NCBI RefSeq assembly: GCF_018967865.2
Contig: NZ_JAHLZY020000001.1
Span: forward strand, 1,612,001 to 1,676,000
Origin: Hymenobacter siberiensis
GTDB taxonomy: Bacteria > Bacteroidota > Bacteroidia > Cytophagales > Hymenobacteraceae
Reading direction: 5' to 3'
DNA: 64,000 nt
Made by a program: the position numbers and the translations under genes. The notes beneath the pieces were generated by a model that was not told where the DNA came from, did no database searches, and saw only the letters and a list, made by a program, of their open reading frames with translations. Numbering within the stretch: the first letter of the stretch is position 1; each line of letters starts with the position of its first letter. Positions 62,751 to 64,000 of the stretch are shown here, piece by piece.

Positions 62751-62766
62751 GCTGAAAAGTAAATCT

Positions 62767-62812
62767 CACGAAAAAGCCCCCGCTGCGGAATCGCAACGGG
62801 GGCTTTTTCGTG
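62767..62812. terminator. Terminator, 16-bp perfect arms
   Basis: CACGAAAAAGCCCCCG (62767-62782) pairs with 62797-62812, 16 bp after the protease stop. Confidence 0.92.
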
Positions 62813-62873
62813 GAGCGCTACCGAGAACCCGCTAGTAAGTAGTCACGCAAAAGTAACCGTAGCCAAAAAAGGT

Positions 62874-62904
62874 GGTCATGCTTCGACTGCGCTCAGCATG
62901 ACGT
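62874..62904. repeat. Family A repeat, short degenerate copy
   Basis: GTCATGCTTCGACTGC followed by GCTCAGCATGAC: the two outer ends of the family A repeat without the long centre. It may be a deletion product. Confidence 0.7.
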
Positions 62905-62958
62905 TCTCGATTCCGTACGCTTACTCCTGCACGACTACAGTCTGCTGCGAAGCAGCAG

Positions 62959-63150
62959 TCAGTAACTCACGTCGCTGAATGTGCCGGTGATGGTTTTGCT
63001 GTCCGAAGAGATGGCGGCTTTGCCCGTGAAGCTGAAAGTGCCGGAAGCATAGCGGGGGTAGGGGGGGCGTGCTGAAGACGGAGGTGAGGGTGCCGCTGGT
63101 CGGAGCCGGGGGCGTACTCAGGCGAGATGCAGGCAGTTTTTCATGGCGTG
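62959..63150 (-). pseudogene. Remnant of a small secreted-protein gene
   Basis: The C-terminal piece YASGTFSFTGKAAISSD, ending TFSDVSY-stop, resembles the ends of small Bacteroidota lipoproteins of the DUF6252 kind. Upstream TSGTLTSVFSTPP is in another frame; the change lies at the seven-C run near 63061-63067 (seven G on the plus strand). A short MKNCLHLA plus stop upstream may be the rest of the signal peptide. It is probably a decayed gene with an internal deletion. Confidence 0.4.
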
Positions 63151-63329
63151 GAAAGGGTCGGGAGTTAAATGTGGCAACGACCAACGAAAAATCCTAACGT
63201 CCTGATAGGCAAGGGTGCGTGCTCAGCGCAGCTGAAATGGCCGCAGTATTTTCCCGTTGGGATTTCCTTTAAGACTGACGCCGTTATACTCATCACGAAG
63301 TGGTTTGCAAAACGCAGTATGGTGCGGGG

Positions 63330-64000
63330 CTACTCTACCCTACTATTTTTCAGGTACAAAAACGGGGCAGCCCGACCTTTGGGGTTACGACACCACCAAA
63401 AACCCGTTCTGCCCCGTGAAGCAACACTTCGCCGCTAAAATTACGACGCTTTTGCAGCAGGCCCCGTTTGTGGGCCACTTGTCCCGCCAAAAGTTTGTGG
63501 GCCAGTTTATTCTTGGCCTGATAAAGAGCCGCAACGTGCAATTCGGCGAGGTGGCCCAGCACCTCAATGACGCGGCCAAGCCCGCCTCGAACGAAACGCG
63601 CATTCAGGACTTTTTCCGCGAAGTAGACCTCAATTACGTACTGGTGGCCAGGATTTTACTGAGTTTGTTGCCTGCGCAGGGCAAGCTGCGCTTATGCCTC
63701 GACCGCACGGAGTGGGACTTCGGCCAGTGCCAAGTGAACATCCTGCTCGTCACCGTCGGCACGGGCGAGGTCCACGTGCCCCTTTATTGGCACCTGCTCG
63801 ACAACCGCAGCGGCAACTCCAACGCCGCCGACCGCATCGCGGTGCTCGAAAAGTGCCTGGCCTTGCTGGGCAAAGACCGCATCGGCCTGGTCGTGGGCGA
63901 CCGGGAATTTGTCGGCCATGCGTGGTTCAAGTGGCTCAAAGACAATGGGCTTAATTTTGTCATGCGCCTGCCCAAGCACCACTGCCTGACCCACGCCGAC
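63330..64000 (+). mobile_element. IS4-type element, right copy, cut by window edge
   Basis: The left boundary at 63330 is where identity to the left-end copy (1-605, inverted) begins. The element continues beyond the window. The first bases CTACTCTACCC are the presumed IS end. Confidence 0.85.
63416..64000 (+). CDS. IS4-type transposase, right copy, partial
   Basis: At least 195 residues of a DDE transposase, reading off the edge. It starts with GTG (KQHFAAKITTLLQQAPFVG) and contains LCLDRTEWDFG and LVVGDREFVGHAWFKW, where the first two catalytic Asp residues of IS4-type enzymes are expected. It is identical to the left copy in the shared part, so the IS moved or recombined recently. The frame is open upstream of the GTG back to the IS end but has no ATG. 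Confidence 0.82.
   Translation, partial: MKQHFAAKITTLLQQAPFVGHLSRQKFVGQFILGLIKSRNVQFGEVAQHLNDAAKPASNETRIQDFFREVDLNYVLVARILLSLLPAQGKLRLCLDRTEWDFGQCQVNILLVTVGTGEVHVPLYWHLLDNRSGNSNAADRIAVLEKCLALLGKDRIGLVVGDREFVGHAWFKWLKDNGLNFVMRLPKHHCLTHAD

Overview
The window looks like chromosome of a high-GC Bacteroidota, most probably Hymenobacter or a close relative in the Cytophagales. The support is: two secreted proteins with type IX secretion (T9SS) C-terminal domains, TonB-dependent receptors and a TonB-like energy transducer, promoters with the Bacteroidota -7 box TAnnTTTG close to start codons or tRNA 5' ends, and no Shine-Dalgarno-like signals. The genus is inference from protein style and GC content; no rRNA lies in the window.

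Layout. Both ends are copies of one IS4-type insertion sequence in opposite orientation, which form 605-bp inverted repeats at 1-605 and 63330-63934. 0.7-6.5 kb: TonB-like protein, a hypothetical protein, three double-domain universal stress proteins (two preceded by FNR-like boxes) and a broken L,D-transpeptidase gene. 6.8-11 kb: hemF, cut from its upstream small gene by a decayed IS5-type element, then a TonB receptor. 11-23 kb: two acidic hypothetical proteins, small acetyltransferase, T9SS endonuclease I, rhodanese, RecQ, a phage-like protein, LolD-type ATPase, GH113-like hydrolase, sucC and ohr. 23.4-34.9 kb: tRNA-Arg(CCG), TonB receptor, fasciclin protein, T9SS protein, PASTA protein, a fused double D-Ala-D-Ala ligase, and pgk. 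35-38.3 kb: a minus-strand operon for copper handling (small Cys protein, MbnP-like, di-heme MbnH-like, outer-membrane protein). 38.6-45 kb: membrane protein, M50 protease plus HAD hydrolase, a CAT-anticodon tRNA, STAS-like protein, SDR, SMR exporter and sterol-desaturase-like enzyme. 45.1-52.6 kb: a seven-gene minus-strand surface-sugar cluster (NeuB-like synthase, SDR, class III aminotransferase, split transketolase, SpsF-like cytidylyltransferase, GT-B-like transferase); I do not recognise it as a characterised pathway. 53-63 kb: a second STAS-like protein, DUF937-OmpA protein, MmcB-like protein, SGNH esterase, GH30, an odd tRNA, DNA polymerase IV and a tail-specific protease.

The most striking feature is the density of intergenic palindromes. 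At least eight sequence families occur, many as two long inverted arms around a unique centre. They fill most of the spacers in the sugar cluster, supply a stop codon to one gene and a candidate start codon to another, and two palindromes sit in frame inside the D-Ala-D-Ala ligase gene.
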